From Clostridia bacterium (GTDB lineage Bacteria; Bacillota; Clostridia; DUPQ01): a stretch of 43,194 nt of DNA. The notes under the pieces are model-generated. The model did not search any database. It was not told where the DNA came from and was given only the letters and a program-made list of their open reading frames with translations. A program made the translations under genes and the position numbers. This document shows positions 10,341-19,759 of the stretch, one piece after another (the first letter of the stretch is position 1; every line of letters starts with the position of its first letter). The DNA lies in NCBI GenBank assembly GCA_016938455.1, contig JAFGUQ010000256.1:1-43194 (forward strand). Reading direction: 5' to 3'.

Positions 10341-11036
10341 TCATGTTCTGCTATATATCATATAAGTGCTTTCAAAAGTGTAAAGCGGATAAAAAGAACC
10401 GAAGACATACTTCCCTTTGAGTCCTTCATTCTTAAATCGTTCTATGGCAAAGGTTTCATGCTTGACATCACTGGTGTCAAAATATACCTTATCTCCACCT
10501 GTAAAAGATGTCTTCATCTCCAGAACTTCAAAAGATTTCAAATTCAGAACATAAATCTCATTTTCATATCTGTTTTTAAGGATCTCTTCTATCTCTTTAG
10601 TGTCTGGCAGAGACTGTCTGATGATATGGTCAAGTCTGATATCACCCATTCTATACGATATGAATAATTTTTTCCTGTTTTCTTTCACCATGTGAAGAAA
10701 TTCATCAAAAGAGTTTCCTGACAAATCAAATCCATGGATGGATGGATAAATGCGTATCCCTTCATATTCAAAACTTTCATTGGCCTTTTTTATGTCTCTT
10801 TCTATATAAGGTAAAGAAAGATTCAGACTGATGACCATTTTATTCTCTGTCTTCTTCAGTTTTTCAGCCAGCTCTTTGTCTCCTTCAAAAGGGTCATGAT
10901 AGAAAATACTGTCAAGACTGGAAATATATCCATACTCGATTTCATACTTTTCATAGAGGAGTTTCAACTCCTCGAGAGACTGCTTTCTGATTTTTCTGAA
11001 TGGCCAGTGGCCAATAAGGCAATTATAATCTATCAT
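10341..11036 (-). CDS. Amidohydrolase-2-like protein with degenerate metal site
   Basis: N-terminus MIDYNCLIGHWPFR replaces the expected DxHxH; C-terminus KYVFGSFYPLYTFES resembles the FGSDyP end of the fold; paired with the 11033 gene by a 4-nt overlap. Confidence 0.6.
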   Translation of the reverse strand: MIDYNCLIGHWPFRKIRKQSLEELKLLYEKYEIEYGYISSLDSIFYHDPFEGDKELAEKLKKTENKMVISLNLSLPYIERDIKKANESFEYEGIRIYPSIHGFDLSGNSFDEFLHMVKENRKKLFISYRMGDIRLDHIIRQSLPDTKEIEEILKNRYENEIYVLNLKSFEVLEMKTSFTGGDKVYFDTSDVKHETFAIERFKNEGLKGKYVFGSFYPLYTFESTYMIYSRT

Positions 11037-11782
11037 ATTCTTTCTCCCAGCAATGAAATAATATTTTCAGAATAGATCATTCGTTTCTCAGCTTCTGTCA
11101 GTTTTGCACCTTCCACTTGCCCGATGCACTGAACACACCCGGTTGGCAGGTCAGTTCCGAAAAGCACTCTTTTTGCTCCGATCAGCTCTACTGTGTAATC
11201 GAGGTCATCTGCTCTGTATATTGTTCCGCTTATGTCTGTGTATACATTGTCAAGATCCTCAATACAACGAATCCCGTCATAGCAGTTTCCCCCTAAATGA
11301 GCCATAATGATTTTCAGTTCAGGATATCTAAGCGCCATGTTTCTTACATGAATGGCTGTTGTCTCATAATTCAGCTGTCCTGTCGCTTTTTTGAAAGCAT
11401 GTGTCAGCACCGGTAAATGATTTGCTATGCAAAATTCTGCAATCTGGTTGACATGGAAATCATCGAAAAAACAGGACACCCATAACTTCACCGCTGACAT
11501 GTTACTGTCAAGCCCTTTTTTAATCACATCAATACAGTTGTCATGCAATGGATCCACATAAATGAAACCACCGATTCTCTGATCCATCATCATAAATTCA
11601 AGTGTCAGCTGATTGTAGTTTTTAACATCCTCTTTGTCAGGATAATATTTCAAGAGTGTCGATACATAGACTTTGTCTATTGAAAAACGGTCAAGTACCT
11701 TTAATATTGTATTTCTGTTTTCAATATAGTGATCTTCCCATAAATGAGCATGCATATCTATAATCATCATATTCCCTTTCAT
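11033..11782 (-). CDS. Metal-dependent amidohydrolase (amidohydrolase 2 family)
   Basis: MIIDMHAHLWED (HxH), IIMAHLGGNCYDGI, RVLFGTDLPTG; likely start at an internal Met (MMIIDMHAHL). Confidence 0.85.
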   Translation of the reverse strand: MKGNMMIIDMHAHLWEDHYIENRNTILKVLDRFSIDKVYVSTLLKYYPDKEDVKNYNQLTLEFMMMDQRIGGFIYVDPLHDNCIDVIKKGLDSNMSAVKLWVSCFFDDFHVNQIAEFCIANHLPVLTHAFKKATGQLNYETTAIHVRNMALRYPELKIIMAHLGGNCYDGIRCIEDLDNVYTDISGTIYRADDLDYTVELIGAKRVLFGTDLPTGCVQCIGQVEGAKLTEAEKRMIYSENIISLLGERI

Positions 11783-11788
11783 AAAAAA

Positions 11789-11809
11789 GTCGCAAGTAAA
11801 ACTTACGAC
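11789..11809 (-). terminator. Rho-independent terminator downstream of spoVG
   Basis: GTCGTAAGT-TTT-ACTTGCGAC followed by TTTTTT on the minus strand (stem includes a G.U pair). Confidence 0.7.
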
Positions 11810-11858
11810 AAATTATATCATACTAGACTACATTTTTTCATGATTTTTCACCATCTAA

Positions 11859-12134
11859 CTATTGTTCTTCTACCGGTTCTTCTTCAAGCTCATTGTATTT
11901 CTCTATGATGAGCTCCTCAATCGCCTTTCTAGTTTCAGAGTTAATAGGATGTGCAATGTCCTTAAACTGTCCATCGGGAGTTTTTCTGCTAGGCATTGCA
12001 ATAAACAATCCGTTCTGGCTTTCAATAACTTTAATGTCATGAACTGCAAAGCAATCATCGATCGTTAAAGAAACTACTGCCTTCATCTTGCCACCAGTTG
12101 TGATTTTTCTTATACGCACGTCCGTAATATTCAT
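11859..12134 (-). CDS. spoVG: Septation/regulatory protein SpoVG
   Basis: [64 protein letters not shown]. Confidence 0.97.
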   Translation of the reverse strand: MNITDVRIRKITTGGKMKAVVSLTIDDCFAVHDIKVIESQNGLFIAMPSRKTPDGQFKDIAHPINSETRKAIEELIIEKYNELEEEPVEEQ

Positions 12135-12324
12135 GCTCTTCCCCTTCCTGTTGATGTTTAATGATTATATGACAAACATATAATTACATTCCCTATTTGA
12201 TTTTTAAAAAATTTTCACCCGTTAATCACATTATACACTATTTTTACAATATTTTCATCATTTTGAAACTTTTTATGAAATTTTCAACTCATATTAGTAG
12301 ATATATCATTAAAGGAGAGAAAAA

Positions 12325-12633
12325 ATGATCAGTAATTTTGATAACAGCCTTAGTAAATCAGGTTCCACACAATTGAATGGGTTCGTCACCACCAGTACTA
12401 CCAGCACAGTGGAAAGCATAGAGTATGCAATGTACTTTCAGCAGGAAGTCAGTGGAAACTGGTCAACGATTGCCACCAGAACAGGAATCATGTACAATAC
12501 AAACCTTCAGACAGCATATGAATATCTTACAGTTTCTTCCGGATATTATTATAGAATCAGAACAATACACACAGCAAGGAATTTAGGTGATGTTGAAACA
12601 AGAACAGTACTTTCCTCAGCAGTTTATGTTTAA
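12325..12633 (+). CDS. Small hypothetical protein with beta-sandwich-like sequence
   Basis: 102 aa with RBS AAAGGAGAG; YYYRIRTIHTARNLGDVETRTVLSSAVYV resembles small secreted Firmicute proteins, but no signal peptide is visible. Confidence 0.6.
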   Translation: MISNFDNSLSKSGSTQLNGFVTTSTTSTVESIEYAMYFQQEVSGNWSTIATRTGIMYNTNLQTAYEYLTVSSGYYYRIRTIHTARNLGDVETRTVLSSAVYV

Positions 12634-13382
12634 TTAAAAATAGACTCGACAACTTTAATCAGATCGCTTTCAGTGAGATTCCCTTCAACGGTAAACTGAA
12701 TGTTGTCATAGACGAATGTCAGATTCTTTAATTTATGGTCGTCACTTTCGAACATAACCATTTCAATGTTGTTAATCTTGACTTCTTTTACTAAATTCAT
12801 CTGAAAATTAGCTCCGCCATCATTGCCATTGTTTAAATACAGCATGATGACTCGTAAAAAATTGCCACTCAGGTCTTTATAAAAGATATATATGCTGTTT
12901 GTCCCTATTTTATCTTTATGCCAGTTGATTTTATCAAATCTGAACTGCTCCGGAACATATGTAGGGTAGTATAGTGTAGTGTCTATTCTATCTTTAGCAC
13001 TGATGACATCATAAAACTCTATTTCAAGCTGGTTCTCATCATTTTTCAAAATGGTATAATTATCATTTTCAGTTGTATCTATTTTAAATGTTCCGCCTTC
13101 GTAATTATATTTCATTTTAAAGATATCAAATTTTATAGCATTGACGAAAGGTGAATCGCTTAACATGATGGCTAAAAAAGCGACCGTTAAAAAAGCAAGC
13201 AGAATCACCAGCGGTCTGATGACATTGGTAACGATCTGCTTTCTTCTTTTCAGCCTGATTCTTGATTTTATCTCACTTAATGGAGTAATCTCAAGATTGG
13301 AGTTCCCGACGTCCTTGGTATCCTTCATGCTGGTTTCTATTAAGTTTTCCAGATTATTCTTTTCTTTCATATTTCCTGTCAC
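12630..13382 (-). CDS. DUF4367-type membrane protein, putative anti-sigma factor
   Basis: One TM segment (VIRPLVILLAFLTVAFLAIML), C-terminal YYPTYVPEQFRFDKI domain; overlaps the sigma factor gene by 4 nt. Confidence 0.7.
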   Translation of the reverse strand: MTGNMKEKNNLENLIETSMKDTKDVGNSNLEITPLSEIKSRIRLKRRKQIVTNVIRPLVILLAFLTVAFLAIMLSDSPFVNAIKFDIFKMKYNYEGGTFKIDTTENDNYTILKNDENQLEIEFYDVISAKDRIDTTLYYPTYVPEQFRFDKINWHKDKIGTNSIYIFYKDLSGNFLRVIMLYLNNGNDGGANFQMNLVKEVKINNIEMVMFESDDHKLKNLTFVYDNIQFTVEGNLTESDLIKVVESIFN

Positions 13383-13873
13383 TCTTTTTCAAATTTCTGC
13401 TTTAATGTTAGCAGCGCCCTTCTATGCCAGGTTTTTGCTGTATTGATGTTTATGCCCATCGCCTTGGCAATTTCATCAAATGTCAATTCGTAATAGTACC
13501 TGTGTTTTAAAAGCTCTTTCTCATTTTCATCAAGTTCATCAATATATTGCAGCACTCTTGACTTGTTTTCGCTGTCAATAATAAGGCTCTCCACATCAAT
13601 AACATCATTGTCAATATATTCTTCAAAACTTTCAACGCTGACTTCTCTTCCATACTTCTGCAGATGAGAAAAACATAAATGCTTTCCAATGGTGAAAATC
13701 CATGATTTGAATTTCTCGTCTGACTTCAGACTCCTGAAGTTTTTCAATCCAGCCAGTATCGTATTCATTATCACATCATCACTGGCACTTTTATTGCCAA
13801 TAATGCTGTAAATAAAGCGATATAACTCGTCATATACTATTTCAAGTTCTGCGTCAAACTGCCTTCTATTCAT
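13379..13873 (-). CDS. RNA polymerase ECF-type sigma factor
   Basis: Sigma-70 region 2 (FIYSIIGNKSASDDVIMNTILAGLKNFRSLKSDEKFKSWIFTIGKHLC) and region 4 (LLKHRYYYELTFDEIAKAMGININTAKTWHRRALLTLK). Confidence 0.9.
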   Translation of the reverse strand: MNRRQFDAELEIVYDELYRFIYSIIGNKSASDDVIMNTILAGLKNFRSLKSDEKFKSWIFTIGKHLCFSHLQKYGREVSVESFEEYIDNDVIDVESLIIDSENKSRVLQYIDELDENEKELLKHRYYYELTFDEIAKAMGININTAKTWHRRALLTLKQKFEKE

Positions 13874-13918
13874 TCAATCCTCTATCATAAATCTATAATA
13901 GAGAAAGTATATCATATT

Positions 13919-14016
13919 ATGAAAAGGGAACCAAATAATTTTTTGGTTGGAAAGAACCGTTGAACTAATTTTTAAGAAGATTAAATTTCATAATAATCTG
14001 CTGGTTCCCTTTTCAT
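13919..14016. repeat. Long inverted repeat (15-bp perfect arms)
   Basis: ATGAAAAGGGAACCA at 13919-13933 and TGGTTCCCTTTTCAT at 14002-14016, 68 nt apart. Confidence 0.85.
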
Positions 14017-14204
14017 GTTCCGTGTTACATATATAAGAGCATCAATAATACAGAAAAGTTTCAAATTTTCGAATTATTTTTGATTATTATCTTTTATATT
14101 CTAATTTTGCTATTGCACCTGATCAATTTATGCTGCTATTTTCTTTTTCTTGTTCTGATTGCTTAGGAATTCATGTAATTGTCATCATAAGAGGTTTGGA
14201 AAAT

Positions 14205-14330
14205 GCACATTATACTTAAATCAACATACCGATACTAGCCAAATCTCTTTAGATATTGGTGATAAATCTTCACTCATGCAGTGGTGTTGTTTTCCCTACC
14301 CGTCTTATTCCAGTCACGATTAGTTATAAA
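14205..14330 (-). pseudogene. Remnant of an AAA ATPase (DUF4143-type) gene
   Basis: Minus-strand translation gives LIVTGIRRVGKTTPLHE*RFITNI*RDLASIG, a Walker A of the ITGxRRVGKTTLL type interrupted by stops. Confidence 0.5.
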
Positions 14331-14580
14331 AAATCAAAAGAACTCGTTCAATTTAAAATATGGTTTTAAATTAAACGGCAATTTAACTTTTTTTAATAAT
14401 ATTTACTACCTGATATCCTGCTTCATACCTGTTATCTTATCGGTCTTAAAATCATCTTTGCTTATGTGGGATACTAGTGATTTCATCAAATACAACAGTT
14501 TGCTGTCATTAGCTTTTATGGATCTCTAATTACCAAAAAAAATTCACTCTTAACTGGGATAACTTCTTATATTCATTTTT

Positions 14581-15192
14581 TTATTTGCGGCTTTTTATGA
14601 CTTTTAACCGGGTAAAGTCTTCTCTGTCTTTTTCTTCCAAAGAATCCTGGATTGTCTTTGTCAGTAGTTCATATCTGGGTATTAAAATATTTTTCAAGGC
14701 ATTGGCTCTCTTTTGAGTACGCTTGATGTTAATCGCCAGCCTGAAAACCGCATTTTCAATTTCAGCCAGTTTAAATGTCATTTTCTTGGCTTTTTCAAAT
14801 TGCTCATATGCTTCATCAAGGGCAATATTTGTTCTGGAAAATCCATATTGAGGTTTCAGTTTTTTATCATCAAAAGAAACCATAGGAATTTCCACCCCCA
14901 TGACATGCCGTATTTTTATATCAACGCTGTCTTCTTCCTTAATGGCAAATCCGATCTGTTCCACATTCTTGATTCCCAGGACAATATTGGCATTCTGAAG
15001 CTGTGCATACGCCAGCTTATAAACATCTGCAATTTCACTCTGCAGTTTTTTAGCATCCTCAATCAGAGACATCATTTCTCTGATGAGAATATTTCTTTTT
15101 TTGTCAAGCAGATCATAACCCTGTCTTGAAAGGATCAGTGTATTTTTCGATTTAATTAAATTCCCCTTTGTTGGAAAAGAATTGTTATCCAT
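14581..15192 (-). CDS. V-type ATP synthase subunit D
   Basis: PTKGNLIKSKNTLILSRQGYDLLDKKRNILIREM, TQKRANALKNILIPRYE; last gene of the ATPase operon. Confidence 0.95.
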   Translation of the reverse strand: MDNNSFPTKGNLIKSKNTLILSRQGYDLLDKKRNILIREMMSLIEDAKKLQSEIADVYKLAYAQLQNANIVLGIKNVEQIGFAIKEEDSVDIKIRHVMGVEIPMVSFDDKKLKPQYGFSRTNIALDEAYEQFEKAKKMTFKLAEIENAVFRLAINIKRTQKRANALKNILIPRYELLTKTIQDSLEEKDREDFTRLKVIKSRK

Positions 15193-15194
15193 TT

Positions 15195-16589
15195 CTAAAA
15201 TCCTTTAACTTGAATAGATCGTTCATCTACCTCTTTATAATGTTCTTCAATCAGTCCAGCATTCAACCTGTCAAGCTCCCCTTTTGGAAGTAATCCCAGC
15301 AAGGTCCATCCGAGGTCAAGTGTCTGCTCTATGTCACGTTCTTCATCATGATCCTGAGCAATGAAGTAATCTTCAAAATGTTTCCCGAAACGCATGTAAT
15401 TCTTGTCAATCTCTGAAAGTTCATCTTCGCCGATAACCGAAGCCAGTGCTCTGATTTCCTGGACTTTGGCATAGGAGGCAAACAGCTGATTTGCAAGATC
15501 AGGATGATCGTTTCTTGTAAATCCTTCACCGATACCGTCTTTCATCAGACGTGACAAAGAAGGTAAAATAGTGACAGGCGGATAAACACCTCTCTGGTGA
15601 AGTTCTCTGCCAAGGACAATCTGCCCTTCTGTAATATAAGCAGTCAAGTCAGGAACCGGATGAGTAATGTCATCGTTAGGCATAGTCAGAATCGGTATCT
15701 GTGTGATTGATCCTTCCCTGTCCTTAAGCATCCCCGCTCTTTCATATAATGAAGCCAAATCACTGTAAAGATATCCAGGGAATCCTTTTCTCGAAGGAAT
15801 TTCATTTTTTGAAGAAGATATCTCTCTTAAAGCCTCTGAATAAGATGTCATATCTGTCATGATGACCAGAACATGCATATTCATTTCAAAAGCCAGATAT
15901 TCTGCAACAGTCAACCCGCAACGTGGTGTGATGATTCTTTCCACAACAGGGTCATTGGCAAGATTCAGGAACATGACCACTTTCTCAAGTACTCCACTCT
16001 CCTGAAAACTTTGTTTAAAATATTCAGCGACATCATACTGCACACCCATGGCAATAAAGACAACCGCGAAATTCTCTCCTGATATTTTTGCCTGTCTGAC
16101 AATCTGTGCCGCAAGTTTATTATGTGGAAGTCCGTTCCCGGAAAAGATAGGAAGTTTCTGCCCTCTGATTAAGGTTGTCAAACCGTCAATCGAGGAGATT
16201 CCTGTCTGGATATAGTTCCTCGGATATTTTCTTGAGGCAGGATTCAAAGGCATTCCGTTAATGTCTCTTTTATCCTCTGCATAAACTTCGCCTAATCCGT
16301 CAATCGGTTTTCCAGTTCCGTTTAATATTCTCCCCAGTATTTCTTCAGACAACGGCATCATCATCGGATATCCTGTAAATTTCGTGGTAGTGTTGGTCAA
16401 GGATAAATCACTGGTTCCTTCAAAAACCTGTATGATAACGGCATCTTCTTTAATCTGTACAATTTTTCCAAGGCGCTTTTTGCCGTTTGAAGTGATCTCC
16501 ACAATTTCTTCGTTGGCTGCTCCCTTAATCCCATCTAAAACTACCAGAGGACCATTTATTTCGTTTAAACCCATATATTCCAGTTTCAT
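15195..16589 (-). CDS. V-type ATP synthase subunit B
   Basis: [74 protein letters not shown]. Confidence 0.97.
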   Translation of the reverse strand: MKLEYMGLNEINGPLVVLDGIKGAANEEIVEITSNGKKRLGKIVQIKEDAVIIQVFEGTSDLSLTNTTTKFTGYPMMMPLSEEILGRILNGTGKPIDGLGEVYAEDKRDINGMPLNPASRKYPRNYIQTGISSIDGLTTLIRGQKLPIFSGNGLPHNKLAAQIVRQAKISGENFAVVFIAMGVQYDVAEYFKQSFQESGVLEKVVMFLNLANDPVVERIITPRCGLTVAEYLAFEMNMHVLVIMTDMTSYSEALREISSSKNEIPSRKGFPGYLYSDLASLYERAGMLKDREGSITQIPILTMPNDDITHPVPDLTAYITEGQIVLGRELHQRGVYPPVTILPSLSRLMKDGIGEGFTRNDHPDLANQLFASYAKVQEIRALASVIGEDELSEIDKNYMRFGKHFEDYFIAQDHDEERDIEQTLDLGWTLLGLLPKGELDRLNAGLIEEHYKEVDERSIQVKGF

Positions 16590-16595
16590 ACTACT

Positions 16596-18380
16596 TTACC
16601 TTTCATACTTCATGGACAACTCATTTAATTTATTAAAGATTGAAGTCTCAAGTTCTTTGAATTTTTCAAGATGTGTATTATCAATAGAATATTTCATTTT
16701 TATCAAATCATTGAAAACTTCCGTTTTTCTGATTACAGAGACCGGAATTCCTTTTGCTACCAATGTTTTTGCTTTTTCATGCATTTTAAGGATCAGGTCC
16801 ATCATCAGATACTGTTTTTTAATCGGTACATAAGTATCATCTTCATGGAATGCATTCTGCTGTAAAAAACCCTGTCTTAATACTTTACAGCTTTCAAGTA
16901 CCAGTTTCTGCTCATCTGGTAATATATCGCTTCCTATCAGTTTGACGATTTCCATCAGCTTTGATTCTTCCTGTAATAATGCTGATACCATCGTTCTTTT
17001 TTCCATGAAGTCAGGTGCCACATTATTCTTATAGTAAAGAGCCAGTTCATCAATATATTCGCTGTAGCTGTTGCTCCAGTTGACTGCAGGGTAATGTCTT
17101 TCATAGGCCAGCTGCTTGTCAAGTGCCCAGAAACATCTGACAAAGCGCTTCGTATTCATGGTGACAGGTTCAGAGAAGTCACTCCCCTGAGGTGAGACTG
17201 CTCCGATGACAGTTAAAGATCCTTCCGATTCATTTAGATTTGTGACAAATCCGGCTCTTTCATAGAACTCAGACAATCTGGATGACAGATAAGCAGGAAA
17301 TCCTTCTTCTGCAGGCATTTCCTCCAGTCTTCCGGAAATCTCTCTTAAAGCTTCTGCCCATCTTGAGGTAGAATCTGCCATGATGGCTACATGATATCCC
17401 ATATCTCTGTAATATTCAGCCAGTGTGGTTCCTGTATAAATTGACGCTTCTCTGGCAGCAACAGGCATATTTGATGTATTGGCTATCAGGATAGTTCTTT
17501 CCATCAGCGGTCTTTTTGTTTTAGGGTCAATCAGTTCAGGAAAATCTTCCAGTACCTCTGTAATCTCATTACCTCTTTCTCCACAGCCGATGTACACAAT
17601 GATATCTGCATCAGACCACTTGGCGAACTGATGCTGTGTCATTGTTTTTCCGGTACCGAAACCACCCGGAATAGCTCCTGTTCCCCCTTTTGCAATCGGG
17701 AACATAGTATCAAAAACCCTTTGTCCTGTAATTAAAGGTTGCTTAGGTGTCTGTCTGTCTTTATAGGGTCTGGCTTCTCTGACAGGCCACTCCTGAAGCA
17801 TCCTGATTTCGTTTTCATGTCGTTTATCTTTTAAAACGGCAAGCACCTCATTAATGGTGTAGCTGCCGCTTTCTTTTAACTTTATTACTTCACCTTCAAC
17901 AAACGGAGGAACCATCACTTTATGAATGACAGCTTCACTTTCCTGGATTTCACCAATAACACTGCCACCAGTCAGGTAATCCCCTTTTTTCACTTTTATC
18001 TCAATATCCCATTTTTTATCTGTGTCGAGTCTGTCCACAGTCAGTCCGCGGTTGATATAGGCTCCAGAAAGATCTCTGATTTTTTCAAGCGGTCTCTGAA
18101 TCCCATCAAAGATATTACCGATGATTCCAGGTCCTAACGTCACGGAAAGAGGTTTCTTTGTTCCGATGACCGGCTCATTGAGTTTTAATCCTGTTGTGAT
18201 TTCATAAACCTGAGCAATGACATCCTCACCCCTGATTGCAATGACTTCGCCAATCAGCTTTGAATTCCCGACGATGACCATTTCCCGCATTTTAAAGTCA
18301 GGACTTCCGTTGATTGTTATGACTGAACCATTTATACCATTAATATATCCTACTGTTTTATCTTCCATTACTCCTACCAT
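16596..18380 (-). CDS. V-type ATP synthase subunit A (catalytic)
   Basis: [77 protein letters not shown]. Confidence 0.97.
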   Translation of the reverse strand: MVGVMEDKTVGYINGINGSVITINGSPDFKMREMVIVGNSKLIGEVIAIRGEDVIAQVYEITTGLKLNEPVIGTKKPLSVTLGPGIIGNIFDGIQRPLEKIRDLSGAYINRGLTVDRLDTDKKWDIEIKVKKGDYLTGGSVIGEIQESEAVIHKVMVPPFVEGEVIKLKESGSYTINEVLAVLKDKRHENEIRMLQEWPVREARPYKDRQTPKQPLITGQRVFDTMFPIAKGGTGAIPGGFGTGKTMTQHQFAKWSDADIIVYIGCGERGNEITEVLEDFPELIDPKTKRPLMERTILIANTSNMPVAAREASIYTGTTLAEYYRDMGYHVAIMADSTSRWAEALREISGRLEEMPAEEGFPAYLSSRLSEFYERAGFVTNLNESEGSLTVIGAVSPQGSDFSEPVTMNTKRFVRCFWALDKQLAYERHYPAVNWSNSYSEYIDELALYYKNNVAPDFMEKRTMVSALLQEESKLMEIVKLIGSDILPDEQKLVLESCKVLRQGFLQQNAFHEDDTYVPIKKQYLMMDLILKMHEKAKTLVAKGIPVSVIRKTEVFNDLIKMKYSIDNTHLEKFKELETSIFNKLNELSMKYER

Positions 18381-18976
18381 CTGTTAACACACAATCCGCA
18401 ATAGCACATAAAGTCTGCTTTTGCCTCCACAATCATTTCCTTGACAGTTAAGTCCAGTAATAAACCTTTTTGTTTACATTCCAGAATAACGCCGCCATAA
18501 ACCTCTTCGAGATCACTTATTATCTTAGCTTTCATATTCAGCTGTTTAACCGCTTTTTCAACGATTTTCTGATCCACCTGCTCACAGAAAACAAGATACT
18601 CATCGCTATTGATTTTTTCGGCTCCGTCTTTCAATAATTTTTCAAGCCATTTTTCGTATTCGTCACTTTCTCTGAATTTTTCAAATCGTTTTAAAACACT
18701 GTCAAAAACATCCTCCATGATTTTAGTTCTTGTCATCAGCAAAGTTTTCTTGCTTTCAAGCATGGCTTTTGAATAGTCTTCGTTCCGTATTCGTTTTGTT
18801 TCCTTCACAGCATCTTGTACTTTGATATAGGCTTTTTCCAGAAACTCTCTTTCCTTCTGATCCAGCAAGTCCTTTTTCTCTTTTGTGACTTCATCAATAA
18901 TATGCTGCCTTTTATCAGAAGCTTCTTTCATCACTAGTCTTGTAAAACCATGTATTATATCATCTCTGCCTGCCAT
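18374..18976 (-). CDS. V-type ATP synthase subunit E
   Basis: Helical stalk protein, position between F and A, C-terminal GGVILECKQKGLLLDLTVKEMI. Confidence 0.85.
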   Translation of the reverse strand: MAGRDDIIHGFTRLVMKEASDKRQHIIDEVTKEKKDLLDQKEREFLEKAYIKVQDAVKETKRIRNEDYSKAMLESKKTLLMTRTKIMEDVFDSVLKRFEKFRESDEYEKWLEKLLKDGAEKINSDEYLVFCEQVDQKIVEKAVKQLNMKAKIISDLEEVYGGVILECKQKGLLLDLTVKEMIVEAKADFMCYCGLCVNRW

Positions 18977-18987
18977 TTTACTTTCTC

Positions 18988-19296
18988 CTAAATTTTCAAA
19001 CCGATGGCTTCTCTAATATATTTTGTAATATAATCGCCACCTTTATGGGAACCATGCCTGTCAGGAATTTCAACAATAAGCGGTCTGCTGATACTGATTT
19101 TCAGTTCGGCAATTCGTTCCGGGATAAGGTCCACCAGTTTTTCAGTAATCAGAATAATTCCGATGGTCTGATCGCTGATTGCTTTTTCAAGCGCTTCTTT
19201 CACTTCATCAATCTGATGAACAACCGTCCCTTCAACACCAGCCAGGCGCATCCCTGTTCTGGTGTCAATATTGTCACTGATTAGGAACATTCTCAT
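18988..19296 (-). CDS. V-type ATP synthase subunit F
   Basis: FLISDNIDTRTGMRLAGVEGTVV, TIGIILITEKLVDLIPERI. Confidence 0.92.
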   Translation of the reverse strand: MRMFLISDNIDTRTGMRLAGVEGTVVHQIDEVKEALEKAISDQTIGIILITEKLVDLIPERIAELKISISRPLIVEIPDRHGSHKGGDYITKYIREAIGLKI

Positions 19297-19305
19297 TTTC
19301 TACTC

Positions 19306-19746
19306 CTACTGATTCAATATCAGGATGGTGACGATCAGACCATAAATGGCAATACCTTCTGCCAACCCGACGAATATCAGTGTTTTACCTAACAAGCTTG
19401 AATCTTCAGATATTGCCCCTAAAGCAGCTGAACCTGTAGCTGCAACAGCAATCCCAGCTCCTATACTGGCAAGACCGGTTGATAAAGCGGCTGCCAGGTA
19501 CTTTAATCCATCAGCACTTGCTGTGGCAGTTGTCGCTGCTGTGGCGGTTGTTGCGGTTGCTGCATAGGCAGCTGAATTGGATAAAAGCACTATAGTTGCT
19601 ACAATCAGCATGCCAAACAGTGAAACAATATTGATTCCCAATATCTTTCTGGCATTCTTCCCATTGGCTTTCTTAAACACAATGGCCAATCCTAATCCTA
19701 CGACACTTAATACCAAACCTAACGATACGATTAATACAAAATCCAT
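19306..19746 (-). CDS. V-type ATP synthase subunit K (c-ring)
   Basis: ALSTGLASIGAGIAVAATGSAALGAISEDSSLLGKTLIFVGLAEGIAIYGLIVTILIL, with an atypical N-terminal hydrophobic pair and Ala/Thr linker. Confidence 0.93.
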   Translation of the reverse strand: MDFVLIVSLGLVLSVVGLGLAIVFKKANGKNARKILGINIVSLFGMLIVATIVLLSNSAAYAATATTATAATTATASADGLKYLAAALSTGLASIGAGIAVAATGSAALGAISEDSSLLGKTLIFVGLAEGIAIYGLIVTILILNQ

Positions 19747-19759
19747 AATTTCTCTCCTT

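Noticed and set aside
14281-14529. 82-aa plus-strand ORF in the non-coding gap
   Set aside because: Antisense to the Walker A remnant, no RBS, no recognisable family.
19500-19566. Low-complexity repeat-like DNA in the K subunit
   Set aside because: Explained as the coding sequence of an Ala/Thr-rich linker rather than an independent repeat.
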